64,000 nucleotides of DNA, taken from contig CANQDA010000014.1 in assembly GCA_947591155.1 (NCBI GenBank), positions 1-64,000 on the forward strand, written 5' to 3'. Made by a program: the position numbers and the translations under genes. The notes beneath the pieces were generated by a model. That model saw only the letters and a program-made list of their open reading frames with translations, made no database searches and was not told the DNA's origin. Below, in pieces: positions 22,927 to 33,379 of this stretch; the stretch's first letter is position 1; every line of letters begins with the position of its first letter. This DNA is from an uncultured Lachnospiraceae bacterium. Its GTDB lineage: Bacteria > Bacillota > Clostridia > Lachnospirales > Lachnospiraceae.

Positions 22927-23937
22927 ATGAATCATTTAATCATTCCGGAGGGGTACACGTCCGCACTCTCGCTGTACGACACGCAGATCGCGATCAAGAC
23001 TGTCAAGGACTTCTTCCAGCAGACGCTCTCATCCCAGCTCAATCTGCTGCGCGTCTCCTCTCCGCTTTTCGTCGACCCGGCTTCGGGCCTGAACGACAAC
23101 TTGAACGGCGTCGAGCGCCCGGTCAAATTCGGCATCAAAGAGCAGGATGAGGCCGAGGCCGAGATCGTTCATTCGCTCGCAAAATGGAAGCGCTACGCGC
23201 TGAAGGAGTACGGCTTCGCACACGGCGAGGGTCTCTACACGGATATGAACGCGATCCGGCGCGACGAGGACACCGACAATATCCACTCGATCTACGTGGA
23301 CCAGTGGGATTGGGAAAAGGTCATCCGCCGCGGCGAGCGCAATCTCGACACGCTGAAAAAGGTCGTGACCTCCGTCTACAAGGCGCTGAAGAAGACCGAG
23401 GTCTACATGTCGATCCAGTACGACTATATCGGCGAGGTGCTCCCGCGCGAGATCTTCTTTATCACATCGCAGGAGCTTGAGGATCTGTACCCGGATCTGT
23501 CGCCGCGCGAGCGCGAATACGAGATCGTCAAGGAGAAAGGCGCGGTCTGCATCATGCAGATCGGCGGACTGCTCGCCTCGGGCCAGAAGCACGACGGCCG
23601 CGCGCCGGACTACGACGACTGGAATCTGAACGCCGACATACTCGTGTATTACCCGGTGCTCGACATCGCGCTGGAACTCTCCTCGATGGGTATCCGCGTC
23701 GACGCGGAATCGCTGGCCCGCCAGCTGAAGATCGCGGGCTGCGAGGAGCGCGCCGAGCTTCCGTTCCAAAAGGCGATCCTCGACGGCGAACTGCCGTACA
23801 CGATCGGCGGCGGCATCGGCCAGTCCCGCATCTGTATGTTCTATCTGCGCAAGGCGCACATCGGCGAGGTGCAGTGCTCGCTCTGGCCGCCGGAAGTCGT
23901 GGAGGAGGCCGCAAAGGGCGGGATCAAACTGCTGTAA
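22927..23937 (+). CDS. asnA: Aspartate-ammonia ligase (asparagine synthetase A)
   Basis: A 336-residue AsnA, which makes asparagine from aspartate, ammonia and ATP through an aspartyl-AMP intermediate on a class II synthetase-like fold. Diagnostic stretches include LLRVSSPLFVDPASGLNDNLNGVERPV, the HSLAKWKRYAL block, IYVDQWDWEKVI and the C-terminal GGGIGQSRICM loop. It is divergent from the T-box-aspS unit, with both promoters within about 130 bp. The cell can thus make free asparagine here and Asn-tRNA by transamidation. It ends before a bidirectional terminator. Confidence 0.96.
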   Translation: MNHLIIPEGYTSALSLYDTQIAIKTVKDFFQQTLSSQLNLLRVSSPLFVDPASGLNDNLNGVERPVKFGIKEQDEAEAEIVHSLAKWKRYALKEYGFAHGEGLYTDMNAIRRDEDTDNIHSIYVDQWDWEKVIRRGERNLDTLKKVVTSVYKALKKTEVYMSIQYDYIGEVLPREIFFITSQELEDLYPDLSPREREYEIVKEKGAVCIMQIGGLLASGQKHDGRAPDYDDWNLNADILVYYPVLDIALELSSMGIRVDAESLARQLKIAGCEERAELPFQKAILDGELPYTIGGGIGQSRICMFYLRKAHIGEVQCSLWPPEVVEEAAKGGIKLL

Positions 23938-23993
23938 ATCAAATTGCTGTAAATGATTGTCGCGGTCATATGATTGACGCAATCAAGCAACAA

Positions 23994-24074
23994 AAAGACG
24001 GAGCCTGCTGTCTCAGTAAGCTATCCCTTGAGGCTATCCCTTGCGAAAAGACGGAGCCTACTTTTCAGTAAGCT
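23994..24074. repeat. Duplicated terminator half-unit after asnA
   Basis: A unit AAAAGACGGAGCCT..TCAGTAAGCT occurs at about 23994-24022 and again at 24047-24074. Only the second copy has the full GCTCCGTTTTTC arm, so the first looks like a decayed duplicate of the terminator. Confidence 0.5.
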
Positions 24075-24082
24075 CCGTTTTT
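24051..24082. terminator. Bidirectional terminator between asnA and the giant surface protein
   Basis: ACGGAGC..TACT pairs with AGTA..GCTCCGT. TTTTTC follows on the plus strand for asnA and CTTTTC on the minus strand for the surface protein gene. Confidence 0.8.
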
Positions 24083-24148
24083 CTGTGTCTTTCGTCGTTT
24101 ATATTGCCGCTCTTTTATGTCTCTTGCAGGATCACGTCTCCTGCGGGA

Positions 24149-27100
24149 TCAGCTCCGGCTTCTCCTTCTTCTCTCTTCCGTCAGGATCAACAGCATCCCG
24201 GAAGCCGCCAACAGCAGAAGCATCCACTCGATCGGCGTCCCGTCGCCGGTCTTTGCCGCCTCCGTGCCCGCGCCCACTGCGCCTGTGCCGTTCGCCTGCC
24301 CGCCGGACTCCGGCTCGGTCTGTTGCTCATCCTCCGGCCTCGACTTACTGTTTCCGTTCTTATTGTTTCCGTTCTTACTGTCCTTCGGAAGTCCCAGATC
24401 ACGGTAATACTGCGCCTTCGGCAGCTTCAGGAACCGGTTCTCGAACGCAAATTTCACCGAACGGTCGTCTTTCCCGATCGTCACCTTCTGAGCGTCGCCC
24501 TTATAGTTCGCAGCGTAGATGCCGCCGCCGTATTTCCCGGAGCTCACCACTTTTCCCTTCGCGTTTACCTCGGCCACATAGTAAGTGCCCGGCTTCAGGT
24601 TCCTGTACGTCACACTCGCGATCGCGGTATTCAGATCGAAATCCAACTCCCTGATCTCGCCCGCGAGCTCTGTCATCTTCGCATCTTTGAACAACGCCAC
24701 ATAGAATTTCGCCTCATCCAGTCCAAGCAGGTGTCCATCGTCCCCGCTTATGATGCTCTTCGTTACCGTAAGCTTCGCGCCGGTCTTTGTCTTCTCCGTT
24801 TCCGGCTCTGACGGTTTCTTCGTCTCGGTCTCCGCCTGCTTCTGTGATTCCGCCTGCACCGGATCCGCCGCCGTCACAGTCAGCTTGCCCTCCCTCTTCT
24901 CAATCGCGTAGTTGGACAGATCCGTGCCCTCGCCCGCCACGACCTCAAAGGAATTCTCGCTTGTGCCGACCTCGATCTGTCTGCCGGTAAAACTGTAGGA
25001 CACGCTGTCGCCCTGCGCCCAGCCTTCGTCCTCCGGAATCGTCTCCCCGGAGTCCGCGACGCCGTCCAGCACGAGCGGCGTATTCCCGTTCACGAGCGGC
25101 TGCCCGTCGTACTTCTTCGACAGATCCGCGGACTGCAGCGTCACCTTGCGCGGCGTGACGATCGCTTCTACCGTCTTCGACCAAGACACGCTGCCTCTGG
25201 TAACCGTCACTGTGACCTCCCCAATGGAATCCTTTACATTCTTCACCAAAACTGGGGCATCTGTCGTATACTCACTGACGCTGCCGTTTTCAACGACCTT
25301 ATATGTGTATGTTACCACGTCGTCATCCAAGGTGCCGGACACGGTCACCTGTGTCTCTGTTCCATCGTACACGCAGCTGAAACCTGTCGCATCCAGATTT
25401 GACAATTCCGTCCTGTAATAGACATAGAGTACATTGTTCTCCGTATTTGTGGTCACCGTCAGCGGCCCGCTTGTACCCGCGTACTTGTATCCGGCAATCT
25501 CAACCTCATTGTACGGTCTGCCATTCTCAGCGATCGTATCGCCATCCACACTCATACCGTAGTTGGCGGCAACCGGCCCGATCTGTTCATGAAGCTCACG
25601 AAGCGAGCCGGCCGCTCTGCCGCTTGCCTCCACAAACTTCACAACATACTCGCAGCTCCGATCTATCCTGTCGACAACATCCTTCGCCTTGAAGGACTTC
25701 TCCACCCCTGAGAAATTCACCGCCGCTTCATTCGCGAAATTACCTTCTCGCACATCCGCGTCTGTGATCGTATAGACCGCTTCAATCCAAACATTAGCAC
25801 CCGGCTCAACATTCTCAAATACCGCGATCCTCCCGCCGTCTTTCAGGGCAGCCCCGGAAGTCCCCGCGACAAACGTCACGCCCTCGAGCTCCGTCAGGGT
25901 GATCGTCTTTGGCTCGTTGTAAATGTTGGTCGCCTCAAGTGTAAAGTTGACGCGATCGCCGACCCTGTACATTTTTGTGCTGTTCCCGTGCGTCTTTGTC
26001 GCTACAAAAGATGGAGCGAGCGGATTTGTCGCCGTGCCGTCCGTAACTTTCAGTATACCTTCAAGAATCTCAAGCTCATAGTTGCCTTCACTGTATCCTG
26101 TTTTAGGATTCAGCTCGATCGTATTTGAGGCGCTTCCGACATAAGTAATGCTTCCGACCGCCTGCGGGGCCGCCTCCCCCTCGACAAAGCCGTCCCCGCC
26201 TATATCCAGCGACGGATCCTGCAAAGGATCCCCGTCATATTTTTTTGCCGCTGAGCCGGATTTCAAAATCACCTTTCGCTTATTGACCGTCAGCCTGCCG
26301 TCTCTCGTAATCACATCAAACTGGTCGGTCACGTCGTTCCCTTCCGCGTCCTTCACGACCGCCGTCCCCGTTACTTTCACTTCATAGGTCCCGGCCTTCA
26401 TCCCGACAGCCTTCGCGCTCAGGCCCTCGACAGTGTATGTCTGTCCTTTGATCTCATACTTCAGATCCTCCCGGACAAATCCAGACACCTCATGTTCTGT
26501 GCCGTCGTATTTACATGTGCCGCTCTTCGCCCTCGCCAAAATGGTCAGTCTTTCGCCCTGCTCCAGATTGTCTACCGTAAGAATGCCCTCTTCCGTCTCA
26601 ACAGCATAATTCCCCGGCAGCGTGCCTTCTTTCAGCTTATACGTGAACCTGTTCGGGCTGCTGCCGACTACCGTCTGGCTGCCTGTAAACTCATACTCGG
26701 CTCCGTCTGTCCCGACAAAACCGTCCGCCTCCGCATAATGGTATGTAAGCTCGTACCCGTCGTACTTCTTCCGGGCGCTTCCGGAAGTGAGTGTTACCGG
26801 CCGCGGCTCAATCGTCAGCTTCCCCGGCACGAACTCTATCTCGAATTGACTTGTCATATCGGCCCATCCGATCTTTGCATGGATCTGAGGAGTGCCTTCG
26901 ATCTCCACTACGTAGTCGCCCGCGTTCGTCCCGGAGCACAGCGCCTCGATTCCCTCGAGCACATAAGCATAGTCGTCCAATACGATCAGCAGACTATCGC
27001 CGGATCTCATCCATGACAGAGTGCCAGTCTCACCGGCCGCCAAACGCACGTCCGCAAAGCCGACGACTTTCTGCTCCGTCCCGTCATACGTGACCGTATC

Positions 27101-30100
27101 GCTGTTTGCCTCAATTAAAATCTTATACGGCGTTTCGCGTTCCCTGACAGTCAATGTCCCGGAAGCACTTACAATATCATAGTTATCCTTGTCTGTATTG
27201 TCAAACAGCGCCGAGTCTTCTTCAAAAAGGAATGCATTCGGGGAAGAACCCGGCCAGATACGTTCCTCAGTGAAAAACAGTCGGTCTTCAAAGAAACCTT
27301 CCCCATCAACCCAGCCTTCTTCCCTTCCGAGCTGCTCCGTATCGTCCGCATGGCCGTCGAGTCTCAGCGGAACGTCTCCGTTCGCAAGAGCTTCACCGTC
27401 AAACTCTTTCTCCAGGCTCGCAGACTGCAAGACCACCTCTCGTTTTCGTATTACGGCCTCCACCGTTCTCGTGCAGCTCTCTTCGCCGCGCGTCACGGTA
27501 ACCTTCACCTCGCGGACGGACTCATCCACATTCTTAGCCGATACCGGAGTTTTCACAGTCTTTTCCGCCCCGTTGACCACATAGGAATACGTAATCTCAT
27601 CATCAGGCAGTATCGTGCCCGTAACGCCAACCCTATGGCGGTTTCCGTCATACACGACATCGAAGCCGACTGCTCTGATATCCGAAAAATCCGGCTTGTA
27701 ATACAGAATAAGCACGTTCTCTGCCGAGTTCGTGGTGACCGTCAACGGCTCGCTGCTTTTCACATACGCATATCCCCTGATCAGAATGTCCTTATACGCC
27801 GTTCCCTGCGTATTTCTCGTATTCTCCGTGATCTGCGTCCCGTATTTCACCGTAACCGGGCCGAGCGGATCTCGGAGCTCCCGACTGTCTTCCTGATTAA
27901 CAAATTTTACGGTATACACGCAGTCCCTGTCGATCTCGACCGTATCGCTTCCCGTAAAGTGCTTCTCTTCACCCGAAAACTCCACTGTCACCTTGTTGGT
28001 AAAACGGCCGGTCCTCACGTCCTCCTCCGTGACCGTGCAAACAGCCGTGATCGTCACGCTCGCACCCGGTTCAACGTTTTCAAATACCGCGGTCTTTCCG
28101 TCCGGACCGATCGCCGCCCCGGAGGTCCCGGCCTCAAACGCTGCTCCCGCCTGTTCTTTCAGCGTGACCGTCTTTCGAACATTATAGATATTCGTCGCAG
28201 TGATCGTAAAGACGATCTTTTCTCCTACCCGATACTGTTGTCCGTCATGCGTCTTTGTCACCACAAGCGTCGGCTCAACCGGGTCGTCCTCGGCGCCGTC
28301 CGTCACGCGGAGTGTGCCTTCCTCCATTGTAATATCGTAATTTCCGTCTTTGTAAGTATCTCCTTTTTCTATCTTGATCATATTCGGAGTCTTCCCGACA
28401 TAGGTGAGAACTCCTGTCGTGCGCGCTTCCGCCTCGCCCTCAACGAAACCGTCTCCGGACAGCTCCAATGTCGGATCCGTCAGAGGCTCCCAGTCCCCGT
28501 CGTACTTTTTTGTCGCGGAGCCGGATCTCAGGATCACCTTTCGCCTGGTGATCTCCAGCATACCGTCCTCTTTTTGAACGTCAAACTGAGCGGTCACATC
28601 GTTGCCCGCCGCGTCTTTCACGATCGGCGTGCCCTGCACTTTCACAGGATATGTACCCGCGTCCGTCGCGGACGCCTGCGCGGTCAATCCTTCCAGTGTA
28701 TATGTTTGCCCGTTGACCTGATAAGTCAGCTCCCGTGTAAATCCGGACACAGTCTGCGGTAGCCCGTTGTATTTAAAGGAAGCGCTTCTCGCCTGTACCT
28801 CAATTCGGAATTTCTGCACACGGTCGGTCACCGTCAGGGTGCCCTCCGTCTTCTCGATCACATAGTTATCCGCCAGCGTATCCATCTTCAGCTTGTAATC
28901 AAACGAGTTCGCGCTGCTGCCGACCAATGTCTGACTGCCTGTAAAAGTGATCTCCGCACCCTCGCCGTCTGCCCAGCCTTTTCCTTCGTCGGAAAACTGC
29001 ACATCCTGCTTTCCGTCCTTTGCAAGAGCAACGTCCCCGTTCTCGAGAGGAAGCCCGTCGTAGGTCTTCGCCAGACTTGCGGATTCCAGCTTCACGGAAC
29101 GTTTTCCGATCGTCAGACTTCCCTCCACAATCGTCACATCGAATTGGGCCGTCTCGTCTGCACCGCTCGCACTCAGCACCTTCATTGATTCTCTTCCCGC
29201 GACCTGCACAGTATAGGTTCCGGCATTCTTTCCCTCGCCCGATGCAGTAAGTCCGGTCACCGTATAATCATGGCCGTCGACGTGGAAGCTGAGCGTCTCG
29301 AACCCATATACCGTCTTATCCTTCCCGTCGTACAGGAAAGTCCTGCTCTTCGCGCGCACTGTGATCCGGTATTTTTCACCCTCTCTGCGGTTGATCACAG
29401 TCAGCGTGCCCTCTTCCTTTGTAATCTCATAGTTATCCGGCTTAGTATTTTCCTTCAGTGTATAGGTGAACTTGTTCGGACTGCTGCCCACTTCCCTCTG
29501 TCTCCCGGTAAACGAGTATGAAGAAATACCCTCTCCCTCGACCCAGCCTTCATTCAGTTCCAGCTCCGTGTCCCCGTTGACAAGAGCGCCGCCGTCATAC
29601 TGCTTCGTCTTGTCCGCCGATCGAAGTTTTACCGGACGCTTGTTGATCGTCAGCCTGCCTGCCCTGAGTGTTACAGCAAACTGGGCCGTCACATCGTTTC
29701 CGTTCCGGTCTGTCACGCGCGGCGTCCCGGTGACTTCCACCGGATAGCCGCCCTCCGCTACGTCTTTTCCGGAGCCGGAGGCCGTCAGCCCTGATACCGT
29801 ATACGTCTCCCCGTTGACCATAAATGTCAGGCTCTCAAAACCGCTGACCGTCTTTTCTTTTCCATCATACGTATACGCGCCGCTGTTCGCCTGAACCGTG
29901 ATCGGATATTTTTCTGTGCGATCTCTCACGGTCAGAGTACCGTTCTTCGTCGTGATGGAATAGTTTTTGGGGGTTACGCCTTCTTTCAGCGTGTAATCGA
30001 ACGTATTCTCACTGCTGCCAACCAGCGTCTGACTGCCGGTGAAGCTGTAGTCCACGCCGTCGTTTCCGACAAACCCGTCCCCGGACACTTTCACCTGTTC

Positions 30101-33100
30101 ACACGTTAAAGGTTTTCCGTCGTATTCTTTCTCGTCATTTTGAGAAGTCAGTACCACAGACCTCGGAGTGATCGTCAGGGTTCCGAAAATCTTCTTAACC
30201 GAAAATTGTCTCGTCACCTCTCCGCGATCCGCCTTCGTGTAAATCTGCGGTTCGCCCGTAATCTCAACCGTATAGATCCCCGCGTCCGTACCGGAAGCAT
30301 GCGCCTCAAGACCCAGAATCACATAGACACAGTCCTCCAGCATAAATTCCAGCTGGCCGTTTGTCGTCAGCAGAGCAGAGGCCTTCTCCTCTCCGTCCAC
30401 GGTATAGCGCAGTTCTTTGAACCTGTTCAACGTGTGCTCTGTCCCGTCGTATTTTACGGTTTCACTGTCCGCCACGACGGTGATCTCATACGGCGTCTTG
30501 CGGTCGGTCACGACAAGCTTTCCGTAATCGACGTCGATCGCATAGTTGTCCGCTTTCGTCGAACCGGACAGGGTATAATCAAACATATTTTCCGCGGTGC
30601 CGGGAAATGTGATCTCACCGAAAAAGATCGTCTGGCTCTCATCCAGTCCTTCGCCCTTCACCCAACCCTCGTCGGCCTTCGCGCTGCTGCCGTCCAGCTC
30701 CAGTTCATGCAGCCTGAGCACCTTGCCGTCAAATTCTTTGATCTTACCGGCAGATTTTAACTGCACAGGACGCTTCTCTATGACAGCGTCTACCGTCTCT
30801 GTGTAGACTTCGCCGCCGCGCGTCACGGTAACCTTCACCTCTCCGATGGACTCGTTCACATCCTTAGCCGATACCGGATTGCCCACTGTCTTGCTGACGC
30901 CGTTGCTTGTGTAGCTGTACGTGACCTGGTCTCCCGGCACCGTGCCCGTCACTTCGACCGAATACCGGTTCCCATCATACACCTTATGGAAACCTGTCAC
31001 AGTCACGGAAAAATCCGATTTCCAGACCGCATAAAGAGTCAACTGAGCGTTCTCGGCGACTGTCCCGCTGCCATTTTTCGGCCATACGATCTCCCCGCCC
31101 CCGATCGTCCAGTTAGAGACCGCGGCTTTGTTCTGGTATTGCGCGGCGTCCGCATCCGGCGTCGTCGCCCAACCCATAAATTTGTATCCGGGTCTCGTAT
31201 ACGTCACGACCGGCGTCATCGCGCCCTCCCCGCCCGCGAGGTTCAGCGACGCCGACTTATCGTAAGTAAAGCTCTGCGACTCTTTTCGGTCGCTCCCGCC
31301 TGCCGTACCGTCGAGGTTCTCATCAAAAATGACCGAATATGTGTAAGGCGTCCACTTGGCATGGAAAGTAACACGATCCGGTGTTCCGCTTTTATCCGGA
31401 TCATAATCGCCGGCATATGGGAAGTCATAAGAACCACTGCCCGCCATTACCGGATTTCCGCCGTCTATCGCGCTGTGTGTCCAGCCGTCAAAACGATATC
31501 CCGTTCGCGTGGGCGCGTTTGAAGGCACCGTAAAGCTTCTCACGCCGGTAAGTGTTTTATCAGAACCATCTGTATAATTATCTGTTATATCTATAAAATT
31601 TTTCCTGTTTCCCGGCGTCTCCGGAATAATCCTGTCGCTGTCGGCTTCAAGATTCCAATTCGCAACCTCTGTATCAAGATAATATCGCACCCGACCGACA
31701 GCCCGCCATTTTGCGTATACAGTAATGTTTCCCCGGTCGACAGGCGTTATCCCGGTCTTTTTCGTACCCTCTTTAAACGTAGGATCCGTATACCAGCCTT
31801 CAAAAACATACTTCTTTTCTGCTGACCCATCCGTCGGAATAACTTTATAAGTCGGTTCCTCAAAAGCAAACGAATCTACTCCCGGCCAGTAGATTTCCTT
31901 GTTTCCGGACGGATTGTCCGCCTTAATCTTGCCTGCCTCGTTCCTGCCGTTGAGAACATAGGTGATCGTTGCAGAAGCCGTCTCTTTCCAGACAGCATAC
32001 AACGTCACTGTATTGTTCGCTCCGATATTCAGAGAATTGATATTATCCGCGTCAATGACGAAAGATGCTTTGTCCTTATAAGTCGCTTCTGTCTCATCGG
32101 AATTCAAAGCCCAGCCGATAAACTCATAGTGTGACCTCGAAAAGCTGTTTCCGTTCAACTCCCGGGCGATGCCGAACGTATAGGCCTGATCTTCCATCTC
32201 GCCTGTTGCGTCAGGGCTGTTTGAGTTAAATTTGACCGTGTAAGTATTTGGCGCAAAATATGCTTCAAAAGTAGTGGCATAGTAAACCGGAGTATATTTT
32301 ACGCTTCCTTCTCCCTTTCTTGCCCGTGTTGCATTCTCGGCTACTTTATCGAAGTTTAAAGTCGCGTCCTCCGAAACTTGTACATTTTCCTTGTCATCAG
32401 ACGCCCTTTTTACCACTTTCCACTCTGTAAAATGATATCCTTCGTCCGGAATCGCGGTAGCGCCTGCAGCCTTCCCGGTGACATCCTTAAAAGTCTCTGT
32501 CTCAGATTCGCTTCCTTCCCCAGCAGCTAATGCACCGGTGATCACGATCTTTCCATTTTCTTTTGCATGATAAGAGATGGTAACATCATTTTCGTCCCAT
32601 TCCGCATTATAAGTCTGATAATCAGGAACTACTTCACTTGCATAGTCTCCTGTTCCATCGCTCCATCCGCCGTCATAATAAAATTTGTCCTGAAATCCCG
32701 TTTCTATTTGCTCTACTGAAATAGGTTTTGTCCTATTAGTCTGTTTCCAGCCAATGAAAGTATATCCGTCTCTCGTTGGAATCGCCTTGGGAACATTCAC
32801 TCTATCTGTTCCATATAGTGGATATAGATCCTCTGTAGAGCCAATTTTTTTCTTCTCGTTATCGCAGTAGTTCGATATGCTGTCTATATAATATGGACCC
32901 GCAAATTCGCTTCTTTTCGATTTATGAACTGTAGTTTCTCCCTCCGTTTGTAAGTCCACTGCCCAATCTGTTCCCGTTCTTGGGTTATCCTTCAACCAAT
33001 AACGTACCCTGCCTACGGCATCCCATTTTGCATATACAGTTATATCCCTGGGTTCTTTAAGTTGATTCGTATTAGTTATAGGCTGTGTAAGACCTTTATC

Positions 33101-33379
33101 CAGATACCACCCACCAAAATTATAAAATTTTTCTCCTTTCGTCAAAGCAGGATCCGGCTCTTTTTGCGGAACGGCGAGTTTTCCTATTTCAAAATCCTCT
33201 CCCGGAGCAAATGTTTCCCTTGCCTTGTCGCCCGGCCATTTTCCTCCACATAATTCGTACCTAATTTTGCAAGTGGGCTCTTCCCATACTGCATAAAGAG
33301 TACAACTTGATCCGACATTTAAAGCGACACTATCTTTGGCATCGTAAAAATCCTTTTCTCCATATCTCGTTTCTCCCAA
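24149..33379 (-). CDS. Giant InlB-repeat/Ig-like cell-wall protein, main part (frameshifted from its N-terminus)
   Basis: About 3,076 residues in this frame. The order is as follows. First come about seven InlB B-type repeats, recognised by endings such as LYAVWKE and VYAKWDA (to about residue 800). Then come many Ig-like modules: nine carry a K(K/E)YDG motif, six YDGxxxxVxGF and three VYDG(N/T). Between them are two DUF11-like segments (VTKTHDG..FTITATNIYN and ATKTHGN..), each followed by a MucBP-like module. Last is a Cna-B/SpaA-like domain near residues 2840-2950. The C-terminus has AAKTGDG, a hydrophobic helix and an Arg-rich tail, a sortase-type signal. It should be anchored to peptidoglycan. 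The frame has no start or signal peptide of its own; these are in 33319-34173. Confidence 0.85.
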   Translation of the reverse strand: MGETRYGEKDFYDAKDSVALNVGSSCTLYAVWEEPTCKIRYELCGGKWPGDKARETFAPGEDFEIGKLAVPQKEPDPALTKGEKFYNFGGWYLDKGLTQPITNTNQLKEPRDITVYAKWDAVGRVRYWLKDNPRTGTDWAVDLQTEGETTVHKSKRSEFAGPYYIDSISNYCDNEKKKIGSTEDLYPLYGTDRVNVPKAIPTRDGYTFIGWKQTNRTKPISVEQIETGFQDKFYYDGGWSDGTGDYASEVVPDYQTYNAEWDENDVTISYHAKENGKIVITGALAAGEGSESETETFKDVTGKAAGATAIPDEGYHFTEWKVVKRASDDKENVQVSEDATLNFDKVAENATRARKGEGSVKYTPVYYATTFEAYFAPNTYTVKFNSNSPDATGEMEDQAYTFGIARELNGNSFSRSHYEFIGWALNSDETEATYKDKASFVIDADNINSLNIGANNTVTLYAVWKETASATITYVLNGRNEAGKIKADNPSGNKEIYWPGVDSFAFEEPTYKVIPTDGSAEKKYVFEGWYTDPTFKEGTKKTGITPVDRGNITVYAKWRAVGRVRYYLDTEVANWNLEADSDRIIPETPGNRKNFIDITDNYTDGSDKTLTGVRSFTVPSNAPTRTGYRFDGWTHSAIDGGNPVMAGSGSYDFPYAGDYDPDKSGTPDRVTFHAKWTPYTYSVIFDENLDGTAGGSDRKESQSFTYDKSASLNLAGGEGAMTPVVTYTRPGYKFMGWATTPDADAAQYQNKAAVSNWTIGGGEIVWPKNGSGTVAENAQLTLYAVWKSDFSVTVTGFHKVYDGNRYSVEVTGTVPGDQVTYSYTSNGVSKTVGNPVSAKDVNESIGEVKVTVTRGGEVYTETVDAVIEKRPVQLKSAGKIKEFDGKVLRLHELELDGSSAKADEGWVKGEGLDESQTIFFGEITFPGTAENMFDYTLSGSTKADNYAIDVDYGKLVVTDRKTPYEITVVADSETVKYDGTEHTLNRFKELRYTVDGEEKASALLTTNGQLEFMLEDCVYVILGLEAHASGTDAGIYTVEITGEPQIYTKADRGEVTRQFSVKKIFGTLTITPRSVVLTSQNDEKEYDGKPLTCEQVKVSGDGFVGNDGVDYSFTGSQTLVGSSENTFDYTLKEGVTPKNYSITTKNGTLTVRDRTEKYPITVQANSGAYTYDGKEKTVSGFESLTFMVNGETYTVSGLTASGSGKDVAEGGYPVEVTGTPRVTDRNGNDVTAQFAVTLRAGRLTINKRPVKLRSADKTKQYDGGALVNGDTELELNEGWVEGEGISSYSFTGRQREVGSSPNKFTYTLKENTKPDNYEITKEEGTLTVINRREGEKYRITVRAKSRTFLYDGKDKTVYGFETLSFHVDGHDYTVTGLTASGEGKNAGTYTVQVAGRESMKVLSASGADETAQFDVTIVEGSLTIGKRSVKLESASLAKTYDGLPLENGDVALAKDGKQDVQFSDEGKGWADGEGAEITFTGSQTLVGSSANSFDYKLKMDTLADNYVIEKTEGTLTVTDRVQKFRIEVQARSASFKYNGLPQTVSGFTRELTYQVNGQTYTLEGLTAQASATDAGTYPVKVQGTPIVKDAAGNDVTAQFDVQKEDGMLEITRRKVILRSGSATKKYDGDWEPLTDPTLELSGDGFVEGEAEARTTGVLTYVGKTPNMIKIEKGDTYKDGNYDITMEEGTLRVTDGAEDDPVEPTLVVTKTHDGQQYRVGEKIVFTITATNIYNVRKTVTLKEQAGAAFEAGTSGAAIGPDGKTAVFENVEPGASVTITAVCTVTEEDVRTGRFTNKVTVEFSGEEKHFTGSDTVEIDRDCVYTVKFVNQEDSRELRDPLGPVTVKYGTQITENTRNTQGTAYKDILIRGYAYVKSSEPLTVTTNSAENVLILYYKPDFSDIRAVGFDVVYDGNRHRVGVTGTILPDDEITYSYVVNGAEKTVKTPVSAKNVDESVREVKVTVTRGEESCTRTVEAVIRKREVVLQSASLEKEFDGEALANGDVPLRLDGHADDTEQLGREEGWVDGEGFFEDRLFFTEERIWPGSSPNAFLFEEDSALFDNTDKDNYDIVSASGTLTVRERETPYKILIEANSDTVTYDGTEQKVVGFADVRLAAGETGTLSWMRSGDSLLIVLDDYAYVLEGIEALCSGTNAGDYVVEIEGTPQIHAKIGWADMTSQFEIEFVPGKLTIEPRPVTLTSGSARKKYDGYELTYHYAEADGFVGTDGAEYEFTGSQTVVGSSPNRFTYKLKEGTLPGNYAVETEEGILTVDNLEQGERLTILARAKSGTCKYDGTEHEVSGFVREDLKYEIKGQTYTVEGLSAKAVGMKAGTYEVKVTGTAVVKDAEGNDVTDQFDVITRDGRLTVNKRKVILKSGSAAKKYDGDPLQDPSLDIGGDGFVEGEAAPQAVGSITYVGSASNTIELNPKTGYSEGNYELEILEGILKVTDGTATNPLAPSFVATKTHGNSTKMYRVGDRVNFTLEATNIYNEPKTITLTELEGVTFVAGTSGAALKDGGRIAVFENVEPGANVWIEAVYTITDADVREGNFANEAAVNFSGVEKSFKAKDVVDRIDRSCEYVVKFVEASGRAAGSLRELHEQIGPVAANYGMSVDGDTIAENGRPYNEVEIAGYKYAGTSGPLTVTTNTENNVLYVYYRTELSNLDATGFSCVYDGTETQVTVSGTLDDDVVTYTYKVVENGSVSEYTTDAPVLVKNVKDSIGEVTVTVTRGSVSWSKTVEAIVTPRKVTLQSADLSKKYDGQPLVNGNTPLVLDGVADSGETIPEDEGWAQGDSVSYSFTGRQIEVGTSENSFEVVAGEGTDLSNYAIEKREGKLTVTAADPVQAESQKQAETETKKPSEPETEKTKTGAKLTVTKSIISGDDGHLLGLDEAKFYVALFKDAKMTELAGEIRELDFDLNTAIASVTYRNLKPGTYYVAEVNAKGKVVSSGKYGGGIYAANYKGDAQKVTIGKDDRSVKFAFENRFLKLPKAQYYRDLGLPKDSKNGNNKNGNSKSRPEDEQQTEPESGGQANGTGAVGAGTEAAKTGDGTPIEWMLLLLAASGMLLILTEERRRRSRS

